This document shows, piece by piece, positions 1 to 8,458 of a stretch of DNA of 12,509 nt. Within the stretch, counting starts at the first letter, position 1. The number at the start of each line of letters is the position of its first letter. Origin of the DNA: Stephanodiscus triporus (Eukaryota; Bacillariophyta; Thalassiosirophyceae; Thalassiosirales; Thalassiosiraceae); the NCBI GenBank assembly GCA_036939755.1, contig JALLAZ010000721.1:1-12509 (forward strand). Reading direction: 5' to 3'. The notes beneath the pieces are model-generated. The model was not told the DNA's origin and did no database searches. It saw nothing but the letters and a program-made list of their open reading frames with translations. A program made the position numbers and the translations under genes.

Positions 1-1041
1 AATCTCCTGAGACATACCGATGGACGTTTTACCCTGATCAACCTTGCTCTTGATAGTGGTCTTCGAAATATTGCCAGCGTTGCTGGATAATTCTTCAATA
101 ACACCCACCGCCGCCTGCTGTGAAGCAGGAGGTCCTGGAGTCTCTTGGTCGCCGCCTTATTTTGCGAAACGCGGGCAGCATCGGCAACAGATATCTCATT
201 TAGAATGGTACGGTAAAGAAGCAGGAGAGCGATGACCCTCTTGTCCTTGGCTCTGGTCCCCCCCCCGCCTTACGATCATCTCTTGGTGGACATGGGTGTG
301 CTTGGACATGACAAAGACAGCCTCAGCTATCCTGTCAAGAGTCCACTTGGCACGATTCCTCACTTGCTCCACCACGCCATCGGGCGGCGAGTCGCCAAGG
401 ATCGTCCTCTGGTGGTCAACTGTGAGGGCTTCGTAAAAATCCGAATCTTCCTGTCCTTCAAATAGTCCTTTGCGACCTTTCTGGACTTTGCAAACAGAGG
501 CACAAAGTCGCCGCATAGGTCGCGCGGTGAGCAATCTTCGGGGTTGGGGTTTGGCATGTCGCCAAAGTAGTAGTACTCCCCGGCGTCCCCAGCGGCCGCG
601 TTGACGTTTTTGTTGTCATCGTCACTCACGTTGAAGTGGCAAGGACCGCCTCGTCAATGGCGGCACGGATGGCAGCAATGCTGAGATTGCCAGGGATGGG
701 GGTGACCTCGTTGGTGGAGGACGTGGTGGATGAACAACTACAAAGGGGAGGGGGTGAGGGGAGGACTAACGACAAAGAAGACACCATGACCATGCCCCCC
801 CCACCGTAAAATCTCACCTCTTGGCAGCGTCGGCGGCGGCGGATCGTGGAGTCCGTGCAGCGCTGGACAGGGGGAGCAAAACGCGCCTTCCCCCCACAGT
901 GTGATGGGAAATGACGGCATTTCCGACGACTCCAGATGCAATGAGAGATGAAGCGCGTCGAGAGGGGGTGGGGGGTGGGTCCTCTTGCCCTCGTACGGAG
1001 GCGGGACGACGGGAGGAAGGGACATGACCGGACTTGTCCAT
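1..1041 (-). CDS. Unrecognised intron-containing gene, 5' part (runs off the left edge)
   Basis: I do not recognise the product. The start is the ATG whose first base is 1041; its context (GCGGCCATGG) is a strong eukaryotic initiation context. The proposed exons are 1041-818, 737-630, 535-274 and 194 to beyond 1. Each junction is GT-AG and keeps an open frame through regions that are closed if read straight. The first about 75 residues are rich in Ser, Arg, Pro and Ala; later exons are more mixed, and exon 3 contains a stretch ending HTHVHQEMI. No catalytic motif, signal peptide or membrane segment is visible. After about position 150 two frames are open (one begins with the exon-4 reading, another reads AAVGVIEELSSNAGN), so the far end may hold a further intron or an indel. 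It lies 226 bp from the end of the retrotransposon. It could instead be a frameshifted relic; the intron model is favoured because three separate introns of similar size all work. Confidence 0.45.
195..273 (-). other. Possible intron 3 (79 nt)
   Basis: The donor is GATC/GTAAGG and the acceptor is TTCTAAATGAG/ATATC, with a pyrimidine-rich stretch (CTCTCCTGCTTCTTT) and a branch-point-like TTCTAAAT before it. It removes a run of nine G (minus strand; C at 258-266) and the stop at 196-198, and joins in phase 0 to a frame reading ISVADAARVSQNKAAT. An indel in the G run would be a competing explanation. Confidence 0.4.
536..629 (-). other. Possible intron 2 (94 nt)
   Basis: The donor is TCAAC/GTGAGTGAC, a perfect GTGAGT, exactly where the exon-2 frame would stop. 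The only nearby acceptor that restores an open frame is CCCCGAAG/ATTGC; its pyrimidine tract is weak. The intron itself has an open frame (it includes GEYYYFGDMPNPNPED), so retained coding sequence with an indel is the alternative. Confidence 0.4.
738..817 (-). other. Predicted spliceosomal intron 1 (80 nt)
   Basis: On the minus strand the donor is GAG/GTGAGATT and the acceptor is CCCCTCCCCTTTGTAG/T, preceded by a long pyrimidine tract. Without splicing the upstream frame stops inside the donor (TGA at 814-816). Splicing in phase 2 joins it to the open frame that starts TGT TCA TCC ACC. This is the best supported of the three introns. Confidence 0.65.
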
Positions 1042-1266
1042 GGCCGCTTCTGAGGATTTTTGTGGAGTGGGTGAGAGGCCGACCCTCCTCTCCTCTTTTT
1101 TGGCAAAACTCAACAGAAAACGGAATTGGTATTATCTACAAGGCTTTGCGCTAGCCAATTCCCAACCATTAGCGAACGGCTATTTAACCCTTAGCAAACC
1201 CTTATTTAACCTTTAACGAACCCAATTGATAATAAGGCGGTAGTAGTTCCGTTATTCTACCAAAGT
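1042..1266. other. Intergenic stretch between the left gene and the retrotransposon
   Basis: No gene is seen here. It should hold the promoter and 5' leader of the minus-strand gene starting at 1041, but no TATA box or other defined element could be picked out with confidence. From about 1167 the DNA is AT-rich and contains a short degenerate tandem repeat, listed separately. Confidence 0.5.
1167..1223. repeat. Degenerate short tandem repeat, unit about 22 bp
   Basis: Three imperfect units follow each other: CATTAGCGAACGGCTATTTA, then CCTTAGCAAACCCTTATTTA, then CTTTAACGAACCC. The shared core is TTAGCRAACNNNTATTTAAC. It lies just outside the retrotransposon end, in the presumed upstream region of the left gene. 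Confidence 0.5.
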
Positions 1267-1700
1267 GCAGGGACTAGAAGATTTCGTGACTCAACCAAAG
1301 GGATTCAAATAAAGCCTGAAATTAGAATAGGTAATTAAGTAACAACAGGCTTGATTCGAAACATAGAAACCTGGATGTGAAACTACAAGAGCATGATCTT
1401 GCAGCCTCTTCCAAAGATCTCATCTTGGGTGGGGATCCTCCAGATCCCATCTCCTAAGCTCAAAATTTCTTGTGAGCGTGAGCGTGAGCGTGCGCTTATT
1501 CCAGTGGCATGGAACATTGGGCAGGATATACACAACAGTATTTCTGGGGGGGGGGTCTTGGAGACAAACAAAACGGAAAGCACTCGGGCATCTCCGGTTC
1601 ATCACTCCGGCCGTAACACCCCCCCCACAAAATTGCCATATTAGGCAAGCCCATTTAGGCAATGACGCCCTTTTTCAAAAAATACAAACCTTAAAGAACC
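1267..1700 (-). repeat. Split direct repeat B2 (3' end of the element)
   Basis: 434-bp copy of B1 in direct orientation. Both copies break off at the same point, plus-strand GCAGGGACTAG, which defines the 3' end of the element at 1267. It contains a G10 run (1546-1555), a C8 run (1619-1626), a GTGAGC microsatellite near 1472, and a small internal direct repeat (TTAGGCAA twice, near 1640-1661). Confidence 0.9.
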
Positions 1701-1809
1701 AAACCCCGGTGGGGAAAAAAGAAGTCTCGCAGTACTTGTTTCTGAGGGAGGGAGGGTGGGGAAGAAAGAAGGGAAGCGGACGCCAATCAATAGGGGCCCA
1801 AAGCTGATC

Positions 1810-1825
1810 AGACGGTTTGCCGTCT
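1810..1825. repeat. Hairpin 1 in A2
   Basis: Identical to the hairpin at 10862-10877: 6-bp stem, loop TTTG. Confidence 0.6.
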
Positions 1826-1853
1826 ATTGCCACGACTTGTCCCTGGTCGAGTT

Positions 1854-1870
1854 CACTTCTTGATGAAGTG
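1854..1870. repeat. Hairpin 2 in A2
   Basis: CACTTC-TTGAT-GAAGTG: 6-bp stem, 5-nt loop. Stem identical to A1, loop different by one base. Confidence 0.5.
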
Positions 1871-2040
1871 AGTGATTTGGCTGTGGCCTGTATTTGCTTG
1901 TGACCGTGTGGTGCACTTTGGATCTTAAGTAAGTGTGAGATGTCAGAATAATCGCAAGTGCAACCGTGGTCTGGCCAGCCTTTGGGTCTTGTCCCGAGTG
2001 CCTTCTTGTTGACTGCCATCTTGACTTGGTAGTCTGGGAG

Positions 2041-2471
2041 GCAGGGACTAGAAGATTACTCGTGACTCAACCAAAGGGATTCAAATTAAGCCTGAAATTC
2101 GAATAGTAGGTAATTAAGTAACAACAGGCTTGATTCGAAACATAGAAACCTGGATGTGAAACTACAAGAGCATGATCTTGCAGCCTCTTCCAAAGATCTC
2201 ATCTTGGGTGGGGATCCTCCAGATCCCATCTCCTAAGCTCAAAATTTCTTGTGAGCGTGAGCGTGCGCTTATTCCAGTGGCATGGAACATGGGGCAGGAT
2301 AAACACAACAGTATTTCTGGGGGGGGTCTCGGATACAAACAAAACGGAAAGCACTCGGGCATCTCCGGTTCGTCACTCCAGCCCTAACACCCCCCCCACA
2401 AAATTGCCATATTAGGCAAGCCCATTTAGGCAACGACGCCCTTTTTCAAAACATACAAAACTTAAAGAACC
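2041..2471 (-). repeat. Split direct repeat B1
   Basis: 431-bp copy of B2. It starts 99 bp beyond the ORF2 stop and ends (in element direction) at AGTCCCTGC, where A2's flank begins. Compared with B2 it has two GTGAGC units instead of three before GTGCGC, a G run of 8 instead of 10, and a few substitutions. Confidence 0.9.
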
Positions 2472-2570
2472 CCCCTCCAAAACCTCGATGCGCTACCCAC
2501 TCAGCCTCCGGCTCGCATCGGTGCTTGTCCTGTCCAATCCCCGGGAGAGTGACTAGCTCTGCCTCAGTCT
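2472..2570 (-). other. ORF2 3' non-coding spacer
   Basis: 99 bp between the ORF2 stop and repeat B1. No further ORF or recognisable terminator was seen. Confidence 0.5.
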
Positions 2571-3660
2571 TTATAGGACATACGAACCCAGCCAGGTGGT
2601 AGGCATCATCAGCACCGCCTCTGCATAGTGCGCATTCATCTTGTGTCTGGTTGCTCGACCCTGAGCTGCCTCCTGAGATCTCCAACGATTCATCCGATCC
2701 AAAATCTCATGGCCAAATCCGGCTCGCTCTATCCGAGTGGTAGAAGACTTTTGCAGAGTCTGAAAGGTGGAATAGAACGTGTCCACATCAGCATCTCCTG
2801 GAATGAGTCTGGTCTCCTCCTGAGTCTGTCTCAAGTATTTGCGAAAAATGGAGTCATAGTCCGTGGAGGACGAGGCCAGAGTCCGGTCCGTGGGTCCGCC
2901 CCTCAGACTCGCACACGGCCACTAACTTCTCGACTCACCATCATGTCTTCAGTCCTGACTGTGACTCATCGGCTACTGAGATCAGATGATGGTCCACGCC
3001 CGTCTCCCCCTTGAAATGTCCGAGCAGAGCGATTGTCACATGGGGGAGATCCTTGCAGGCCTCCTCCGAGAGTAGCATGTCCTTGGAGGCCACGAAGCCG
3101 GAAGGAACTCTTCCATGCATGCCTGAATCCAGGTGGGAATGGAGTCCAGTGAGCTCTACGTAGAAGCCTTCGTGACCGCAAAGGAAAGCAGATGTGAGGA
3201 TGCACAAGTACGCTCCGACCCTCCACAAATCATTGGCATCCATCCCGAACACCAGGCCCTCCGCCTCCCTGGCATCTTCAGCAATGAGCGAGAGGACATA
3301 GACGATGGCCCCTATTAAGACCCCGTGGTTGGGTTCGGATTGGCTGCCCATCCGATATTCCATGCCTCGCTGCGATTGGTAGAACCACTCCGACTGAGAA
3401 GGGCAGGATGTGGTGCAGCTTCCGAATGGTGGAGAACTGAACATAATCCGTGATTTGACCCTTGGAGGTCAGTGATTTCACTAACATATCAATAGCTAGA
3501 CCCATCCCAACTGGGTCACTCAGTGGGAACGGTCCGCAAGGAAGGAAGGAAGGAGACTTGTTAATCCTGTCGGCATTCCTGAGGACAATGATAGTCTCCA
3601 ACAGGTGACCCCTGATTGTTAGAGGGGTTTCCCAGCCATGGCATCCAGATTTGCCCGCCT
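2571..3660 (-). other. Tyrosine recombinase domain, damaged
   Basis: The N-terminal core reads RRANLDAM, then TIRGHLLETI and YVQFSTIRKLHH. The catalytic half includes AFLCGHEGFYVEL (box A, usually with Arg in L-R-x-x-E), LPHVTIALLGHFKGETG, and the C-terminal part GFGHEILDRMNRWRSQEAA and MNAHYAEAVLM with the likely nucleophile Tyr at 2625-2627. The box A Arg position is Cys (3178-3180) and the box B Arg position in TLQKSSTT appears to be Gln (2751-2753). Two TGA stops (2941, 2935) and frameshifts near 3625, 3415 and 2870 also break it. Assignment rests on remembered similarity to the DIRS-type recombinase C-terminus. Confidence 0.7.
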
Positions 3661-3679
3661 GATGCATGCCACCATGCCA

Positions 3680-4000
3680 TCGCTCCTACCCGGCTGGGGG
3701 TCTCTCCCTTCCAGGTTTCGATGCCAGCAAGTTTCACACTGGAACGGGATGCACAAGTGTGCTCCGTCCACCCCCTGCATCAGCCGTTTCTGTTGCTGCT
3801 CCTCCTTGTGCCACAGGTTGCTGACTTCATCTGTGATCACTGTTCTTGGGAAGCTCGGCATCTCCTGGCCCAGGCAGGTGTAACACTTTGCATGCCACAC
3901 GGAACGGTGGCAGAGAGTCCAACCGCCTTGGGAGTAGCAGAAGTTTCCGCAGAAGATTCCCTGCATTGGGCCCACCCGTCTCGAGCATCCCACGCAAACG
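3680..4000 (-). other. Cys/His-rich linker between RNase H and recombinase
   Basis: After a frameshift near 3910 the sequence reads CHRSVWHAKCYTCLGQEMP and, about 50 residues later, FQCETCWHRNLEGRDP. The C-x-H-x2-C-x2-C and C-x2-C-x-H groupings look like a zinc-binding module. From memory, related algal elements carry the same two blocks at this place, ahead of the RRANLDA start of the recombinase region. Confidence 0.55.
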
Positions 4001-4559
4001 CCCTCCCATTTCCACCAGCAACAGTGCTCGCTTGGGTGTCCATGGCCTGTGCTTAATGAAAGGTAAAGCAATTCCAACCCATAAAGGTTCAAACATAGAA
4101 GTGGACCAAAAGGGTGAGCCTGGTGAGACAACAAACAAAAAGTCAACAGCCTTGTTAAACAGTCTCCGCCAACGAGGGGCCATGATGCGCAGGATTAAAA
4201 CTACATGCAAGGTGTCTGTCTGCTTGTGCCGAGCTTTTAGAAGTTCCTCTATCGGCACATTGGCCACCGCCGGGGGTGGGGCCCACAAGAACAGTTGGCC
4301 TGACTTCCCGTGAGAGGGGATCCACACATTGTTTCGATCCGGGGCTCCCCCCATGATCCCATGTCCTTCCTCAAACCACCCCTCCGGTGTTAGAGGCTCA
4401 AGAGAGGATTGCTCTGTCCACGAGCGAACCCAATCAAGGAGTGGGGGATGTCGCTCTAGTGCAGATTGCGCCAGTTCAACGAACGTGAGCATATCCTGTC
4501 CCCCCATCACTCCTTCCATTAACAATCCACGAGAGCACCCGTTGGTCCCTTGGGCAATC

Positions 4560-5010
4560 ATTCTCTTCCCGGAGATGTGTACGACATGAATTGTAAGGCC
4601 AAAGTCCATCTCCATCACTCTCAACTCCAGGACCAGTCGATGAAGCTACCGTGACTTTGACGTTCCCCGGTAGAAATAACTTTCTGCCATGGAGTTGTCA
4701 GTGAATATGAACAGCTCGCAATCCTGCAAACGCCCGGCCTTGGCCTCCACCCCAATGGAGTTGACTAGGCTCTGGAGCTCCTTGAAGTTCAAGCTCTCCG
4801 CTTCCTCCTCAGCGGACCACAACCCAATCCTGAATTTGATCTTTCCTTCCTTGGAGGACCTTGTCCCCTTGGAGAGCCTGGACCTGCAGTTGTAGTTGTC
4901 TGACAAAGTAGAACCAAACTGTTTTCCCGAGGCGTCTCCAAACCCGTAGAACACATGAACTACCTGAGTAGAGCGAACCACTTGGAGTGGGGGTAGCTCA
5001 TAGGAGGAGA
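4560..5010 (-). other. RNase H domain
   Basis: Three acidic residues fit the RNase H pattern: Asp in GFGDASGKQFG (codon 4934-4936), Glu in NFKELQSLV (4778-4780) and Asp in FIFTDNSMAESYFYRG (4697-4699). A later segment reads HVVHISGKRMIAQGTNG, a common C-terminal block of the RT-linked RNase H in this group. A TAG at 4646-4648 splits the domain between TSKSR and LHRLVLEL. Confidence 0.8.
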
Positions 5011-5449
5011 GTCTCCGCAGCGCTGCCACATTGTCCTTGAATCTTGGAGCGGGAGTAGTAAGGCCGTCTTCTGGTGCATAGAGGATCTCCTTCCCAAACT
5101 TCAAGGACAACCGATGGCTGACTGCTGCAGTGTCCTCATCTTCTTGGGAGCCTGGGGTGAACAAAGTGGTAGCGCTCACATCACGCCCATGTCTTCCAGC
5201 CCTGGTGATGTCTAGGCTGTCCACCGAGTTTTCCGAGCAGACAGATGCATCATCTGGAACCTTCAACTTCCATCCCTCCTCATCTCGTCCACCTCGCCAC
5301 ATCTCAATAGTCAAATGAAATCCCTTCAGGTACGGAACCATCGCAGGGTAAGTGCAAGTCACGTAAACAAGAAAACCTCTGTCTGACAACAGCTCCTTGT
5401 GGGATAGTTTGGGGGCCCGAGAGTCGTCCAACACCTTAGCCCATTTTTC

Positions 5450-6230
5450 AAGTATGGCTTTGAGCTTTGCCCACTTTTCCTTCAAAGTCAGCAGCACACA
5501 CACCCCCAATGAGCTCAAGACATGACTATTGATCCAGCCCATGCCCCCGTGGCCTGGCTGCACTGGCGAGCCTTGCGGCCCACATCCTGAATACCACAGT
5601 AAGATACGTGTGTGCCACTTGCCAAGTGAGGTCCTCGTCAGGACCTCCGAAATGTTCATCGTCGACAAACGTGAACACTTTGCAGGATATCCTGCCATCC
5701 TCGCATCTCTTGGTAAGCCAAGACTTGCACTGGTTGTAATGTTCAGTACCAGGTAGGTTCAGCTTGATGCAACACCACTGGAACGGATTCAACTCCCTTC
5801 CATCAAGTCCAATGCCTGTCTCAAAACGGTTTCCTTTGCATATCTCCTCCGTCACCAATGCCATGTTTATAGAGTTTTAGGGGGAGGCTGCAAAGCCCAT
5901 CAGATTCCTTACCCAGATTGCCCACCTCGGGCCTGCGATTAGGTCGACCCCAGTGAAGGGGCGCACTCCGTGATGAAGAGCATAGTTTAGGAACATTTCT
6001 CCTACGTCCATGTCCGTCATCCAAGAATTCTCATCCAGTGCTCACACGAGGGTGTCAATAGTCGGGAGCCAGAAAGTGGGAGCCAACACAGAATCATTCA
6101 GCTTGTTGGCTGTGGCATCATAAACCAAACAAATGTCTGAATCTCCCTTGGGGACTGCAAAATACTTGATGAACGATTTTACAGGTTCGCTCGTTGGGAT
6201 CAAATACCTCCTGCTTATCACCTTCCTAAT
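5450..6230 (-). other. Reverse transcriptase domain
   Basis: The fingers region reads RRYLIPTSEPVKSFIKYFAV then KGDSD. Motif A is WMTDMDVGEMFLN (Asp codons at 6012-6014 and 6006-6008), motif B is FAASP, and motif C is FTFVDDEHFGG with the catalytic Asp pair at 5658-5663 (FVDD in place of YXDD). The catalytic aspartates are present, but TGA at 6042-6044 and TAA at 5877-5879 interrupt the domain and the frame shifts just after motif C near a GGGGG run. From memory, relatives read LVRALDENSW at the TGA and SPY at the TAA, so these look like point mutations. Confidence 0.85.
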
Positions 6231-6239
6231 CTTTTTCTT

Positions 6240-8231
6240 TATCTTCCCCCGCAGGTTTGGGTCGGCGATGGCAGGTTGCCTTCCCTTTGTAGTTGGCCCT
6301 GGCCTCTCGAAAAAGGCAGGAACTCCATCGCGCGCCATCGTCCTGTAAAGTGCTGGGAATCGAAAGTGGATAAGTTGAAACCCGCTGGGATATTCAAACC
6401 AGTCAGCGCACGAGGAGTGCCATAATAGGCCCGCGATTGAAGAGCGATCCTTCTTCAAGTCGTTGGGCTGCCTGCCCCCCTTGAATGAACGTGGCTTGCT
6501 TGCCCAATCCCTTCCATGCATCTCCTGCATGTGGATCACACAATCCCTTGTCAGGCACCGCATGTACCAGTGAAGAGCCATCTTGCAAATGGCTCCCAAG
6601 GCCCAGTCTACTCTCTCACGAGGGGTAGCCTCTGTCTTTACCCTGTCATTCCACAGGTGAATAGGAATCTCGGCATTGTTGTGCTTGACAGCCTTGGAGT
6701 TGTCTTTTGCTTCCTCCACCTTCCGCAGAGACTCGTGCTGAGCATCCCCGAGAACACCATATGACCCCATCCTGCTTGGGCGGATCCTAGCTCGTACGAA
6801 TGTAAAGCGATCATCCTGATCAGGAGCAAACCTGTTGGGGTTCCCGGGCCATGTGGCAAAGCAGGGTCTCAGCCAGGCCTCATGCATCGATGTGCCAACT
6901 GTCACCCCGTTTTCGAGCTGGAGCGTGTACCGCGGGTGATTTGCCTTCATGACAAACACCCACTGTTGTCCATGTTTGCCCACATCGCTATTGATTACAT
7001 CACCTATTGTGAAGGGTGGACCGGGGTTGTATAGAATGGGTCCAATCTCGTGCTCCTCCAGCCCGTCAGGTAAATCAACTAGCTCCTTGCATTCTCTGCA
7101 CCTCCGCACCCTGATAGTTTCCTCCGATGCCACAGAGGTGATCGTGTCATTGTCGGTGAGGGCATCCCTCCCCTTAGTCTTGTCAAGCCCATCGCCTAGC
7201 TCAAACAACCACTGTGGCTGCTGGGTGACCATTCTTTCCTCCACTCCACTACCCTCAGCCCGCTTGCCGGAGGAGTCAACACCAACAGGCTGAAAGTCGG
7301 GTCCAGAACGGACCGTCATGGCTCGAGAGTGCTGAGTGACGCCAACGGGAGCCAAGCTGGGGTCCTTCAAGTCCAACAGCTCCACCAGCTCCTCCTCCTC
7401 CTCCTCCTCCACAACCACATTCGACTCCTCAACACCCTCCTCCCCAATCGCCTCATCCTCAATCTCAATCTCCCCCTCAACACCCTCATCCCCAACAGCC
7501 TCGCCCTTCTCACCCCCCCCACCTATCCCCCACAGCTGACGTAGGATAGATGTGTAGATGCCCGCGGAGGCCAAGTCCTTGAAGGGAAGGGGCCAAGCCG
7601 GGTCCATCGACAGCAAGAATGGGTCCATTGTCAGGGGGATCTGATGCAGCCGCAGCAATTCAACCGTGGACAGGACCCGCACTACCCACTGCCCAGGCCT
7701 CCGGTAGGATGAAGAGTATACTGGCACACGTGGGAGGGAACAAGGGAACAGACCGCTAGGTAGAAGAACATTGTCATGCCACAACACCGCCCATGGGGGG
7801 GCAGGGAGCACAGGTAACGAATCCCACGGTACCGTCAAAGGGAAGAATCTCTCAGTTCCGCCATCCACAAAGTGTCTAATCGTGAGGGCAAGTCCCGGCT
7901 CGGCTGTGGGCAACACAGAAGACCGGAGACCAGTACCAAAACCAAAGACATGTGAACCATCTGTTGCTCCCCCAGCCTCCCAATCATTGAATGTGACCGG
8001 ACGAAGTCCAAAGTCTTGAAGCACTAGTTTGCCCTCAAAGCGGAGTATACGAATGGCAGTACGTGTGGCACCGTGGCGAGAGCTCTTGACCACAACGATA
8101 GACCGCTGGACAGCGGACACAGTTAGGGTGGGGAGCAACCATTGGAGGAAAGCAACAGTCCCAGATATGATGTAGAACACCTTTCCCCACACGGTTGACG
8201 TGTCAAAGGCAGATGTATTGAACCAACTCAT
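6240..8231 (-). other. ORF2 N-terminal extension (before the RT)
   Basis: About 660 residues precede the RT. Near residues 17-42 there is a membrane-like hydrophobic stretch (VFYIISGTVAFLQWLLPTLT). A domain around residues 110-220 includes RFFPLTVPWDSLPVLP and GQWVVRVLSTVELLRL; from memory, similar blocks precede the RT in algal relatives. An acidic low-complexity run lies near residues 255-285 (six Glu in a row, CTC/TCC repeats on the plus strand). A CXXC pair (CREC) sits near residue 377, followed by a segment ending YTLQLENGVTVGTSMHEAWL that has the look of a small beta-barrel (SH3/integrase-C-terminal type). A basic region then leads into the RT. Function unknown. Confidence 0.55.
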
Positions 8232-8458
8232 AACTGACTGATTAACTGCTTAAGGCAACAATGGTATTTTGATGGGAAATATGCGCTGTTGATGGTCGAA
8301 TTCAACTCCAAAGCCACAATCAACAAGCTGGGCCAACCTCCCGCAACGATGAGGAGCGGGAAGGGAGGAGCCACGGCCTGCAAATAACCTGAAATAACTG
8401 TGGGGAGAATCACCTCAGGAAGAACAACGTCGCTCAGAGGCGGCGCGAAACTCGGCAT
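8228..8458 (-). CDS. Small hydrophobic ORF between ORF1 and ORF2
   Basis: A 76-codon ORF starting with ATG 12 nt after the ORF1 stop; its TGA stop overlaps the ORF2 start as ATGA (8228-8231). It has hydrophobic stretches (VVLPEVILPTVISGYLQAV and PFPLLIVAGGWPSLLIVAL) separated by prolines, suggesting one or two membrane segments. I recognise no family. It fills almost exactly the gap between the two large ORFs, which suggests it is either a real overlapping gene, possibly translated by reinitiation, or the former N-terminal lead-in of ORF2. It could also be a chance ORF; it is undisrupted while its neighbours are not. Confidence 0.35.
   Translation of the reverse strand: MPSFAPPLSDVVLPEVILPTVISGYLQAVAPPFPLLIVAGGWPSLLIVALELNSTINSAYFPSKYHCCLKQLISQL

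Larger units (their letters stand above)
1761..1954 (-). repeat. Split direct repeat A2 (between B1 and B2)
   Basis: 194-bp copy of A1 in the same orientation, lying between the two B repeats. It has an 86-bp unmatched flank on the B1 side (1955-2040) and a 60-bp unmatched flank on the B2 side (1701-1760). The minus-strand frame is open from an ATG at 2019 (context AAGATGGC), in the 86-bp flank, through the whole repeat. It is not expected to be a gene here; it is a displaced copy of the element's start region. Confidence 0.85.
1701..2040 (-). other. A2 and the two non-repeat spacers inside the 3' repeat block
   Basis: Besides A2 this interval holds 60 bp (1701-1760) and 86 bp (1955-2040) that match neither the B repeats nor the flanks of A1 by eye. 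In a textbook split repeat, B1, A2 and B2 abut directly. A minus-strand frame is open from 2019 down to 1675. Confidence 0.5.
2571..8231 (-). pseudogene. ORF2 polyprotein: N-terminal extension, reverse transcriptase, RNase H, Cys/His linker, tyrosine recombinase (degenerate)
   Basis: About 1,880 codons starting at ATG 8231 (ATGA overlap with the upstream small ORF) and ending at TAA 2571-2573. The first 729 codons are open. In-frame stops then occur at 6042-6044 (TGA), 5877-5879 (TAA), 4646-4648 (TAG), 2941-2943 (TGA) and 2935-2937 (TGA). Frame changes fall near 5500-5560, 3910, 3625, 3415 and 2870. The reading continues across each stop in the same frame with family-like sequence, for example SP/stop/NSINMALVTEE. 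The order RT - RNase H - recombinase is the DIRS order, not that of LTR or LINE elements. The product would copy element RNA into DNA and recombine the circular product into the genome. It cannot be made in full from this copy. Confidence 0.8.

Noticed and set aside
1393..1807. Plus- and minus-strand ORFs inside the B repeats and across B2 into A2
   Set aside because: They differ between the two B copies by frame-breaking indels (2, 3 and 6 nt, and G-run length) and have low-complexity translations, so they are chance ORFs. Only the A-repeat frame is kept between copies.
2446..2685. Minus-strand ORF containing a CALCRGGADDAYHLAGFVC zinc-like stretch
   Set aside because: It overlaps the end of ORF2 in another frame, where the recombinase C-terminus is clearly the coding frame.
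3616..4313. Long plus-strand ORFs of 146 and 155 codons
   Set aside because: They lie opposite the RNase H/linker region and have no recognisable domains; they are antisense shadows of ORF2.
5490..5560. Programmed ribosomal frameshifting in ORF2
   Set aside because: More than one shift is needed within a few tens of bases, there is no clear slippery heptamer, and several nonsense codons nearby indicate decay.
6042..6044. Alternative genetic code (TGA read as an amino acid)
   Set aside because: TAA and TAG also interrupt the same ORF, TGA seems to replace both Arg and Trp, and frameshifts are present, so mutation is the simpler reading.
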